From an uncultured Chthonomonas sp. (GTDB taxonomy: Bacteria > Armatimonadota > Chthonomonadetes > Chthonomonadales > Chthonomonadaceae), in contig CAIONQ010000066.1 of the NCBI GenBank assembly GCA_903859705.1, forward strand, positions 1 through 49,664: DNA of 49,664 bases, in the 5' to 3' direction. This document shows positions 1-7,548 of this stretch, one piece after another; positions within the stretch are counted from its first letter, which is position 1, and every line of letters begins with the position of its first letter. The position numbers and the translations under genes are program-made. The notes below the pieces were generated by a model. It was not told where the DNA came from. It worked only from the letters and a program-made list of their open reading frames with translations, and ran no database searches.

Positions 1-564
1 AAAATTAAGGAGAACCAGAACCATCCGGAAACGGCATCGCAAACGGCAATGGCTCCAGGAACGCAGGGCGTCCCGCAACGTACCTCAACGGGATTGGCGG
101 CCAATCCGTTCTGGACAGACTATGCAATAGATTCCATACACAAGGCTGCGGCCCAGGCCCACGCCGGTGTGAACCCGAGCGCAGGCGGGCAAAAATCCGG
201 GATTGGCGGCACACAACCCGCAGCTGTTTCACCGCCGCCCACGGCAGATCTTTCGCTGTTGGGAATAGTAACCGATGGCACATCAATGGCCATTGTTAAA
301 GTGGGTGAAGATACGCGCTACTTGCCGGTTGGAGGCAGCATAGATCCAATTACCAGAGTGGTGGCTATAGAGCCGGGCAGGGTAACAATAGCAGAAGGTG
401 TTAAATTGCGGGATTTGATTCTGGGGCAAACACTGGTGCGTGCCGCTGCACCGCAAACGCGGCGCACTGCAGACAACGAAACCGTGCCCATTCCTCCAAC
501 ACTTCCCGGTTTTGCTGAGCCGCAATCTCTGCCAGCAGAACAAAAGGTAAACGCCGGCTTCTAA
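1..564 (+). CDS. PilP/GspC-like periplasmic protein, 5' end missing
   Basis: The frame is open from base 1, so the gene is probably truncated by the window edge; the first internal ATG is at 49. The visible 187 residues have a low-complexity Ala/Pro/Gly linker followed by a compact beta-rich domain with LSLLGIVTDG, MAIVKVG, YLPVGGSI and GRVTIAEG. This is the usual pattern of the PilP/GspC homology region, which links an inner-membrane pilus or secretion subcomplex to the secretin. A polar tail follows. The family call rests on pattern only. A second protein of this type (16602-17327) sits in the main pilus operon, so this copy may belong to another cluster upstream. Two hairpins follow the stop. 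Confidence 0.6.
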   Translation, partial: KIKENQNHPETASQTAMAPGTQGVPQRTSTGLAANPFWTDYAIDSIHKAAAQAHAGVNPSAGGQKSGIGGTQPAAVSPPPTADLSLLGIVTDGTSMAIVKVGEDTRYLPVGGSIDPITRVVAIEPGRVTIAEGVKLRDLILGQTLVRAAAPQTRRTADNETVPIPPTLPGFAEPQSLPAEQKVNAGF

Positions 565-627
565 AGAGCAGCCGGCGCAACCAGATGGGGACCGCAACAG
601 GGTCGACGCTATGCGTCGGCCCTGTTG
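552..627. terminator. Two tandem hairpins between convergent genes
   Basis: The first hairpin is CGCCGGC (552-558) with GCCGGCG (571-577), spanning the stop codon of the upstream gene. The second pairs CAACAGGG (595-602) with CCCTGTTG (620-627), and its inner arms CGACGC (604-609) and GCGTCG (613-618) extend the stem to about 15 pairs around a TAT loop. Neither is followed by a U-run, so this is a probable shared 3'-end structure rather than a classical intrinsic terminator. Confidence 0.45.
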
Positions 628-1007
628 TACATGTCTTTGTAACGAACAATATCGTTGGAGTCGTAATGACCGTATGCGATCTCCATGTAGGTACACTCAG
701 CATCCAGCCCATAGGCCCGATGGTGCGCACCGGCAGGGATAAATACACGAGCACCAAAACCGGATAGGCGTATAATTTCACCATCCAGTTCCACATCCAT
801 TTCGCCGTTGACCACAATCCACAGTTCGCTGCGGAGTTTATGGCTCTGCTCACTTAGCGCCTGGTGTGGCTGAACATTCAGGAATGCAACAGATGTAGAT
901 TCGTTGAGTGTGAGCTGTGTCTGGCTTCCCCACAACCTCTTGTCTACAACGATCTCTGGCACTATACTACGGGGGGCGTTTATGGCAGCTTTTAGCTCTT
1001 CACTCAC
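609..1007 (-). CDS. Cupin-domain protein
   Basis: A small single-domain cupin of 132 residues. The centre shows HKLRSELWIVVNGEMDVELD, then the second cupin motif FIPAGAHHRAYG, as in the C-terminal half of type II phosphomannose isomerases and related sugar-nucleotide cupins. The histidines in both motifs could bind a metal. The substrate is unknown. An in-frame ATG lies upstream at 1031, but no ribosome-binding site precedes it. The GTG at 1007 has AGGAG eight bases upstream and is preferred. The 3' end overlaps the large hairpin shared with the convergent upstream gene. Confidence 0.7.
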   Translation of the reverse strand: MSEELKAAINAPRSIVPEIVVDKRLWGSQTQLTLNESTSVAFLNVQPHQALSEQSHKLRSELWIVVNGEMDVELDGEIIRLSGFGARVFIPAGAHHRAYGLDAECTYMEIAYGHYDSNDIVRYKDMYNRADA

Positions 1008-1220
1008 AACCGGTTCTCCTGTCCGCTTCATGTCGGCATGGCGTCAAAAACCATGATAATTAATGATAGCTCATAGGAGCCACTTACTGCACCTGCTATG
1101 CGCAATTCATGCCCCAAATTGGCACCATATCCGTTGAATTATGGATACGTTTGCGGCAGAAGCAAAGGTACTATTTAACCGTGCAAGCTGTTTACAGCGG
1201 TTTCTTGATTGCTTAACCTT

Positions 1221-3725
1221 ATGATGAATAGAGTGCGAACGGAATCGAGATCTTCGGGTGGTTCAAAAACCGCAGCCCGCAGATTGGCCATAATGGCTGC
1301 CGCTGTTTGCCTGATAGCCGCCACTGGTGTGCGGGCGGGGTATCAGGTGGCGCGGCTACGCGTGGGCAAACAGCCGGATGGCTCCTACATTGTGTCTACA
1401 TTGCAGCGCATAGAGCCAGGTTCGTTTAATTTCCCGGGACGCCCGGTGGATATGGCACTGAGCCCGGATGGGAAGACACTGGCTGTGCTGGATCACCGGC
1501 GTGTATTGCTTGTAACCCGATCTCGCACGGTGACTATTGGGCTGCCAGATGGTGCCGGTTTTCGCGGTGTGTGCTGGCACCCCACGGGCGAAAAGCTTTA
1601 CGTAAGTACGGCATCTGGGATAATTCAAGAGGTAGAACACAGTGCCGGGCGCTGGAACCTACGAGCGCGTTTATCGGTTAAACCCACCGGCGTAAGCAGC
1701 AACCCGCGGCCGGGAGGCATGGTAATAACTGCCGATGGCACGCGCATGTTTGCTGCCGCGTTGGATCGCAATGCCATAGCAGAAATTGACCTTGTAAACC
1801 GCACCTGGATTCGTGAATTCAAGGTGCAGAATCTGCCATTTGAGGTTAAACTCTCTGCCGATGAAAAAACGCTGCTGGTTACTAACTGGGGTGGGAGAGA
1901 AGTAAAAGATGGCGATGACACCGGTATGACCGGGAACGCCGTGATTGTAGTGGACCCACATGGCGCAGCGGCCTCTGGCACTGTGAGCCTCATCAACAGA
2001 GAAACCGCATCTGAACGGCGTTTAACCGTAGGATTGCACCCTACCGCAATTGAGGTGGAGGGAGACAGGGCCTATGTTGCCAATGCGGCAAGCGATTCGA
2101 TTACCGAGATAGCCATAACAGATAGTAAGGTTTTGCGAACCATCAGTTTGCATCAGGCAGGGTTATCGAAGTTCGGTAGCATGCCTTGCGATCTTGTTTT
2201 AAAGAACCATATGGCATATATCTGCTGCGGTGGAGACAATGCCATCTGTGTGCTGGATCTAAATAAGGGCCAGGTACTGGGATTTCGGCCAGCAGGCTTT
2301 TTCCCCATGGCGGTTGCCATCAACGCGGCAGGCAACCGTGCTTATGTTTTAAATACCAAAGGCAACGGATCGGTACTGTTAACATCCCGAGGGCGGCCAG
2401 GCAATGCACATGATTTTCAGGGCACTGTAACCATCCTGGATCTCAGTAAAGATCTGAAAGCTGCTACTTCGCAGGTGACTCAAAACAACGGATGGAACCG
2501 GGATAAGGCCGTGCTTAAACCCAACCTGGCCGTGTACCGTGGAGCCATAAAGCACGTTCTGTATATCATAAAAGAGAATCGTACTTACGATGAGATACTT
2601 GGCGATATGCCAGAGGGCAATGGGGACCCCACACTCTGTGATCTGGGCGAAAATGTAACTCCGAACCACCATTCCCTGGCCCGCCAGTTTGTGCTTATGG
2701 ATAATGCATATGTTACTGGCACCAACAGTGCAGATGGGCATCAATGGTGCACCCAGGCACTGGCTAACGATTACATAGAGCATTTTTATACCGGCTACCG
2801 AACCTACCCCAATAATGGAGACTGTGCCATGGCGGTTTCGGCAAGCGGTTGCCTTTGGGATGCTGCTCTGCGGAGCGGAAAATCATTCCGAGATTATGGC
2901 GAGTTTTGTGATGCCCGCCTGTCTGTTTTTACACCTACTGTCAAAACGTGGTCCGAACTGTGGAAAGATAGGGTAAGCGGGCGCAACAGAATCCGTTCCA
3001 GGGTAACAACGCGGCTGGATAGTTTGCGGCCTTATATAAACCAGGAGCTGTGTTACTGGCCGTTAATTCAGAGTGATCAGAAACGTGCCGATATCTTTAT
3101 TGCTGAGTACTCACACTACAGCAAGCGCAAGGTGGTGCCTTCGCTGATGCTGTTAACGCTGCCCTGTGATCATACCGAAGGGCGAAACCCCGATTTTCCG
3201 ACACCACAGGCTATGGTGGCCGATAACGACCTTGCGCTTGGGCGCGTTGTGGAGGCGATATCTAAAAGCCCGGAGTGGAAGAACACCTGCATTTTTGTAA
3301 TTGAAGATGATGCGCAGTTTGGGCGAGACCATGTGGATGGGCACAGAACGGTGTGTTATGCCATAAGCCCTTATACTCGGCGCAAATATGTGGATCACGA
3401 GCTTTGCGGTACGCTTGGGCTTATACGCTCTATAGAGCTGATGCTTAATATTGAGCCCATGAATCGGTTTGATGCCAACGCGCTGCCGTTTGCGGAATGC
3501 TTTACCGATACTCCGGATTTCAGCCCTTACAATGTGGTTAACAACAAGATTGCTTTGGATGAGATGAACCCACAACTAAAGGCGCTTTCAAAAACAGAGC
3601 AGCCATGGACACGGCTATCTATGTCTCTTGATTGGAGCGGCCCGGATAAAGCAGATCCTAAAAAGTTAAGCGCTATCCTGAATCATACTCTTCACGCTTC
3701 ACCCTCAGATGCACTTCCTCAATAA
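1221..3725 (+). CDS. Secreted YncE-like beta-propeller / phosphoesterase fusion
   Basis: A protein of about 834 residues with an N-terminal signal sequence (RRLAIMAAAVCLIAATGVRA). Roughly residues 50-420 are propeller repeats of the YVTN/YncE kind (MALSPDGKTLAVLD, GMVITADGTRMFAAALD, AYVANAASDSITEI). The remainder is an alkaline-phosphatase-superfamily phosphoesterase with IIKENRTYDEILGD, the GTNSADGHQW region and the metal-site motif FVIEDDAQFGRDHVDGHRT. This matches bacterial proteins annotated as bifunctional YncE/alkaline phosphatase. It probably acts in the periplasm or outside on phosphate esters or phospholipids; the substrate is unknown. The start is uncertain: ATGs at 1221 and 1224 and a TTG at 1209, none with a clear ribosome-binding site. 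Confidence 0.8.
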   Translation: MMNRVRTESRSSGGSKTAARRLAIMAAAVCLIAATGVRAGYQVARLRVGKQPDGSYIVSTLQRIEPGSFNFPGRPVDMALSPDGKTLAVLDHRRVLLVTRSRTVTIGLPDGAGFRGVCWHPTGEKLYVSTASGIIQEVEHSAGRWNLRARLSVKPTGVSSNPRPGGMVITADGTRMFAAALDRNAIAEIDLVNRTWIREFKVQNLPFEVKLSADEKTLLVTNWGGREVKDGDDTGMTGNAVIVVDPHGAAASGTVSLINRETASERRLTVGLHPTAIEVEGDRAYVANAASDSITEIAITDSKVLRTISLHQAGLSKFGSMPCDLVLKNHMAYICCGGDNAICVLDLNKGQVLGFRPAGFFPMAVAINAAGNRAYVLNTKGNGSVLLTSRGRPGNAHDFQGTVTILDLSKDLKAATSQVTQNNGWNRDKAVLKPNLAVYRGAIKHVLYIIKENRTYDEILGDMPEGNGDPTLCDLGENVTPNHHSLARQFVLMDNAYVTGTNSADGHQWCTQALANDYIEHFYTGYRTYPNNGDCAMAVSASGCLWDAALRSGKSFRDYGEFCDARLSVFTPTVKTWSELWKDRVSGRNRIRSRVTTRLDSLRPYINQELCYWPLIQSDQKRADIFIAEYSHYSKRKVVPSLMLLTLPCDHTEGRNPDFPTPQAMVADNDLALGRVVEAISKSPEWKNTCIFVIEDDAQFGRDHVDGHRTVCYAISPYTRRKYVDHELCGTLGLIRSIELMLNIEPMNRFDANALPFAECFTDTPDFSPYNVVNNKIALDEMNPQLKALSKTEQPWTRLSMSLDWSGPDKADPKKLSAILNHTLHASPSDALPQ

Positions 3726-3731
3726 ACCAGC

Positions 3732-5405
3732 CTAGTGTATGCCGTGTGTTGCTGCATCCAGCGCGGCATTGCCCGGGGTTGCGTGTTCTGCCTTCTCTTC
3801 CGGCCCTGTCGCATTTGGAATAAGATCGGTAACATCAGAAAAGCGATCCATATGCTCCGCAGTGGAGTAGTAGCTCTTATCCTTTAGCAGCGGCAGTTTA
3901 ACATCAAACAGTGTGCTTAATACTACTCGGAACGAGTTAACAGGCGATATTGTTGGGTAGAGTTTTTCGCGAACTGAATCTGGCACCAGGTAGGCGTTAA
4001 ATATAGAAAACGCCTCGCGAAGATCCGTTCGCTTCTGGCTGTCCCAATCCACCGTCATTCGGCTGCCATGATCGCCCTGTAGGATAATGATTGGCCTCAC
4101 CTTTGATTTCGCAAGGATAGAATCGATAGCTTGAAGCACGCGTTTATTAACATACTGCAGCTGGCCAGTGTAGCCTCGGATGTAATCTTGCTGAGAGATA
4201 TTTGCCAGCAGCCAGCTGCCATCGGCGAGGCTATAGGTGCCAGCTGGATCCACAGATTCGCCAGATGGGCCAAATACAAACGGTGGGTGGGGCGAAAGAG
4301 CGTGTGCAAACACAAACTTTGGCCCTGGCAACTCGGCGGCTTTTGTCAGGCAATCAAATACACCATTGATTCGGGTTCTGTGTGTATCGTAAAGGCTGTG
4401 CTGAATCTTCTTGCTTCTAACCATTACAGACATCTCAAGTGCTTGCTTTTCAAACGCATTAAGATCCGCGTTGTTGTTGAGAACTGTTTCGGCCGTTTCT
4501 ACCCTGGATACCTCGAGGCCACTCCACACATTGATGTAGTGTCTTCCATGATCTTGCAGAATCTGGGCCACGGCACTGTCGTCGGTGAGTTTGCGCAGGC
4601 CCTCCGGGCTGAGATCCATGCTCTTGGCATCCAGGTAGGCCATGCTGAGGCAGCTGGATAGGCACAGAGGAGTTTGATCGTAGTTTGCTCCGCTGTTTTC
4701 TGCCACATAAAATCCGCGTTTCTTTAGTTCTGCAATAAAGGCAGAGTTATCATAGCCAAAGAACTGTTGAAGCCTATCTGCCCTGCCATATGCATCCAGA
4801 ACAATGTAGTACACATCTGGCGCCTTCTTCTCTGGCACCCCCAGTTTGCGGTGCACTCCGGCAACGGCGGCTACTGGCGCGCCGGCTCCAGCGCGTACAA
4901 TTTGTGGATGGTGGTGGCGTGCCTGATCAACAATTGTATAGGCAGACATACCGGTGAGGGTAAAGGCCATAAGATTAAGCGCAGCGGTGGTATCAAATAG
5001 TGGCTGACGTGTTTTTATTGTTGCTGCAGCAACAGCGATGAGCAGCAGAACACATATTGGGCCAACGATTGGGTGAACAGATTCTGGCGTAAGGTTTAGT
5101 ATGTGGCCGTATGTGAACACCAGCAGGATAGCGGTGGAGGCAAGGATGGCAGCTTTACGCAGGTTGTGCACAAAGATTAGGATTACAGCCCAGAGCCCCA
5201 TACCAACAGCTGCAGCAATACCGAATGTGCGCAGCGATTGCTGAATAGGGGTTTGAGTAAAGTTGCGCGATAGCAAAGCCATAACCGGGTACAGCGCAAG
5301 CAGTACCGGATGGAAGGGGATAGTGCGGCGATTTTTTTGCGGTGCTTCGGCAACAGGCGCGGAGAGCGGTGGCGATTTTAGCGAGGGCTCTACATCACTT
5401 TCCAA
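3732..5405 (-). CDS. Membrane sulfatase/phosphoethanolamine-transferase-like enzyme
   Basis: 557 residues. After a proline-rich cytoplasmic start come four or five hydrophobic helices (about residues 30-165), then a periplasmic alkaline-phosphatase-fold domain beginning at DVYYIVLDAYGRADRL. It contains NYDQTPLCLSSCLSMAYL (the usual nucleophile position) and later ILQGDHGSRM, the metal-binding GDHG of sulfatases. This layout resembles LTA synthase or phosphoethanolamine transferase relatives acting on envelope glycans or lipids. The only start in this frame after the upstream stop is TTG at 5405; its ribosome-binding site is weak. The gene lies 33 bases behind the methyltransferase gene and converges on the phosphoesterase with a 6-base gap. 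Confidence 0.72.
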   Translation of the reverse strand: MESDVEPSLKSPPLSAPVAEAPQKNRRTIPFHPVLLALYPVMALLSRNFTQTPIQQSLRTFGIAAAVGMGLWAVILIFVHNLRKAAILASTAILLVFTYGHILNLTPESVHPIVGPICVLLLIAVAAATIKTRQPLFDTTAALNLMAFTLTGMSAYTIVDQARHHHPQIVRAGAGAPVAAVAGVHRKLGVPEKKAPDVYYIVLDAYGRADRLQQFFGYDNSAFIAELKKRGFYVAENSGANYDQTPLCLSSCLSMAYLDAKSMDLSPEGLRKLTDDSAVAQILQDHGRHYINVWSGLEVSRVETAETVLNNNADLNAFEKQALEMSVMVRSKKIQHSLYDTHRTRINGVFDCLTKAAELPGPKFVFAHALSPHPPFVFGPSGESVDPAGTYSLADGSWLLANISQQDYIRGYTGQLQYVNKRVLQAIDSILAKSKVRPIIILQGDHGSRMTVDWDSQKRTDLREAFSIFNAYLVPDSVREKLYPTISPVNSFRVVLSTLFDVKLPLLKDKSYYSTAEHMDRFSDVTDLIPNATGPEEKAEHATPGNAALDAATHGIH

Positions 5406-5438
5406 AGGGGGGCTCTCAATTCTACCAGTACCGCAATA

Positions 5439-6830
5439 TCAGCGGCGGCACATAAGGTAAAGAGTTCGCTCGGTGCCTGGAACAGGTGCACTGTGCTTTA
5501 TTTCGAATCTGGTGGCAAAAGCCTCTTCAAAGCCGTCTTGCGTATAGCAGGGGAAAATGTCTTCGCGGGATGCCAGCAGGCGTTGAACCTGAGAATCCGA
5601 TTTGGGGACAAATTCAATTATGAGCCAGTTCCCTGCAGATGCCAGATAATCGGCCACTCCGGTAAGCGGAACATTGTTTGAAATGGCAAGGTGATGCACC
5701 AGTGCAAGCGCAAACACCACATTAGCGGGGCCGCGCTGCAGCATAGATTTGCGTTCTTGATGGTTCCAACCAATTGCTGGCGCCGGGTTGGTTAAATCAG
5801 CGGTTAACGGCAGCAGGGCACCTTCACCGGTGCTCTTGCATTGCAGATAATTCTTTTCTACTGCAGCTGGGTCGATATCCCAGGCAACGGTGTTTATGCG
5901 CTGAGTGCTTGCGATCCTGCTAAAAAGGCCCGTGTTTGCACCCAGATCCCACACCAGTTTTGGCGCAGGCTGGATTGTGCCAAGCATCTGCTGTACCAAC
6001 TGTTGTTTGCTTTTTAAAGCGGTATCTGTATAGTTGGTGTTGGCGTAGTAGTTGCCCCACTCGGTGCCGCCAGGTGCCCAGCTAAGTTTGCGGACGGTGG
6101 TTTCCAGGCTATCCACCAGGCCAAGCATGGCCAGTTTGCTTACCCGTGTTTCGGTTGCCCTTTTAGCTTTAGCGCCAGAATCATCGGCATATTTGCTGCC
6201 GGCTGCACCATGAACAAAAATATGCGTGAGCAGGCCGGGGTTCAGCATCAGCTTACGAGGCAGCAGGCTTGCAGCGAGATCCAGTGGGATGCCATCTATC
6301 CATATACGAAGCATCTGGCTGAGGCGGATATCCACATGGGCCATTAGTGCCAGCGGTGCAAGGAAGTGCTGGCAGAACTGGCGGTAGGCCACCCAGGGCT
6401 TGCCTTCGGCGTACGCTTCGAAGGATAGCGTATCGATGAAAACTGGCTTAGCACCCACAAACTGTACGTTGTACGCGCTGGAATCTCGGAGCGACATTCC
6501 TTTTTCAATGGCGCGCTTCTGAATCTCCAGGGTGAGCAAAGCCGCATCTTTAAGCTGGCTGAAGCACCACTCGTAGGGATAGGAGATGAATGGAACCCTA
6601 TCCACAGATAGCACACGATACGCCCCCGGATACGCAGCGAGGCTAATATCTGCCTCAGTGCTCCGTACCAGTAGCCCATCGGTCATCAAAGCTGCGGCGA
6701 GCCCGGATTGCTGCAGCAGATCGTAATTTGCCGCATACGATGGCTGAACCTGCCGGTAGATGTCTCCATCCCGGGTATACACAAACCCGCATGGGTCTCT
6801 AAAAGAACCGGGCTCACGCTGAATCGTCAT
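5439..6830 (-). CDS. SAM-dependent methyltransferase
   Basis: 463 residues. The N-terminal ~290 residues are a family-specific region beginning FRDPCGFVYTRDGDIYRQV, with a conserved-looking centre FISYPYEWCFSQLKDAALLT. The class I methyltransferase fold starts near residue 290 with the SAM-binding loop VWDLGANTGLFSRIA, then TVAWDIDPAAVEKNY and VVFALALVHHLAIS. Such long methyltransferases are found beside envelope polysaccharide genes; the acceptor is not known. The ATG overlaps the stop of the upstream 63-codon gene by four bases (ATGA), so translation is probably coupled. The sulfatase-like gene follows immediately. Confidence 0.75.
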   Translation of the reverse strand: MTIQREPGSFRDPCGFVYTRDGDIYRQVQPSYAANYDLLQQSGLAAALMTDGLLVRSTEADISLAAYPGAYRVLSVDRVPFISYPYEWCFSQLKDAALLTLEIQKRAIEKGMSLRDSSAYNVQFVGAKPVFIDTLSFEAYAEGKPWVAYRQFCQHFLAPLALMAHVDIRLSQMLRIWIDGIPLDLAASLLPRKLMLNPGLLTHIFVHGAAGSKYADDSGAKAKRATETRVSKLAMLGLVDSLETTVRKLSWAPGGTEWGNYYANTNYTDTALKSKQQLVQQMLGTIQPAPKLVWDLGANTGLFSRIASTQRINTVAWDIDPAAVEKNYLQCKSTGEGALLPLTADLTNPAPAIGWNHQERKSMLQRGPANVVFALALVHHLAISNNVPLTGVADYLASAGNWLIIEFVPKSDSQVQRLLASREDIFPCYTQDGFEEAFATRFEIKHSAPVPGTERTLYLMCRR

Positions 6831-7018
6831 TGTCCGCGATGATGGGTGCGGGATATCGATGTCTTAATTCGCTGCCATGCGAGCTTTACAGAGAAAACCA
6901 TTGCAAGCATGCCAGCCATTGCCATCTGCACGATGTAGCTGCCGCTTCCGCCATCAAGATAGGCATGTGCCGGGCGCATAGAAATCAGTAAAAGCGCAGC
7001 AATTGTAAAGTACTTCAT
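6827..7018 (-). CDS. Small secreted/membrane peptide of the YLDPGTGS type
   Basis: 63 residues: a signal peptide (MKYFTIAALLLISMRPAHA), then YLDGGSGSYIVQ, one hydrophobic helix and a basic tail. The motif resembles the YLDPGTGSYILQ motif seen in small proteins of exopolysaccharide and sulfatase clusters. The function is unknown. The ATG has CGGAG about seven bases upstream. It overlaps the methyltransferase by four bases, and the three genes 7018-3732 look like one operon. Confidence 0.65.
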   Translation of the reverse strand: MKYFTIAALLLISMRPAHAYLDGGSGSYIVQMAMAGMLAMVFSVKLAWQRIKTSISRTHHRGQ

Positions 7019-7548
7019 TGTTCTACTCCGGGCCTTAACGCATTAGCACTTGTTGAAGTTGCTATTCCGTATCTGGCCATTCCGATTCGGCTGAAATTGG
7101 TAGCACGTCATCTGCGGCGTCCATGTGCCAATTTTGCAAGCCGAACATTAAATCTACATTAGTGACAACTGATACAGAAGAAATCTTTAGTACCCGTTGT
7201 CCTTCATCATGAGTGACGAGGCAACATGCGGTTTGTTCTTGCCTATTCTGCCGCTGTGATAATGTTCATAACACCGTGCAATCTGCGGTGTTTACCCCGT
7301 CTGCGAACTTTCTTTGTTAACCTGTGAGCATCTCACTTCTTAAATATCATTGCAGGAATAAAGCGCTGCTGCGTCCGCTGGAAGACGTATTTTGGAAGAC
7401 ATATTTGTTCAATTTACTTTGCCTGCTTGCTTGCGGCATTTGGAGACAGGATATTGGCTACAAAAAGACCAAAACAGAGCCGTAACTGTTGCCGAAGCGC
7501 AACGGGGCATTGCCTCGGGCTAACGGCGTGTGTAATGAAGAGGTAGAT
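7019..7548. other. 530-base divergent intergenic region
   Basis: This lies between the minus-strand envelope trio and the plus-strand propeller gene. It is AT-richer than its surroundings. I see a hairpin AACACCG/CGGTGTT at 7270-7292 and one short candidate reading frame (7226-7327), but no convincing tRNA, riboswitch or consensus promoter. Divergent promoters must lie here. Confidence 0.4.
7226..7327 (+). CDS. Candidate 33-residue hydrophobic peptide
   Basis: This short frame begins with ATG, has GAGG about five bases upstream, and encodes a peptide with a hydrophobic first half (MRFVLAYSAAVIMFITP) and a basic second half. It resembles a small membrane peptide or a bare signal sequence. It contains the hairpin at 7270-7292. 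There is no homology evidence, so it may be chance. Confidence 0.2.
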   Translation: MRFVLAYSAAVIMFITPCNLRCLPRLRTFFVNL

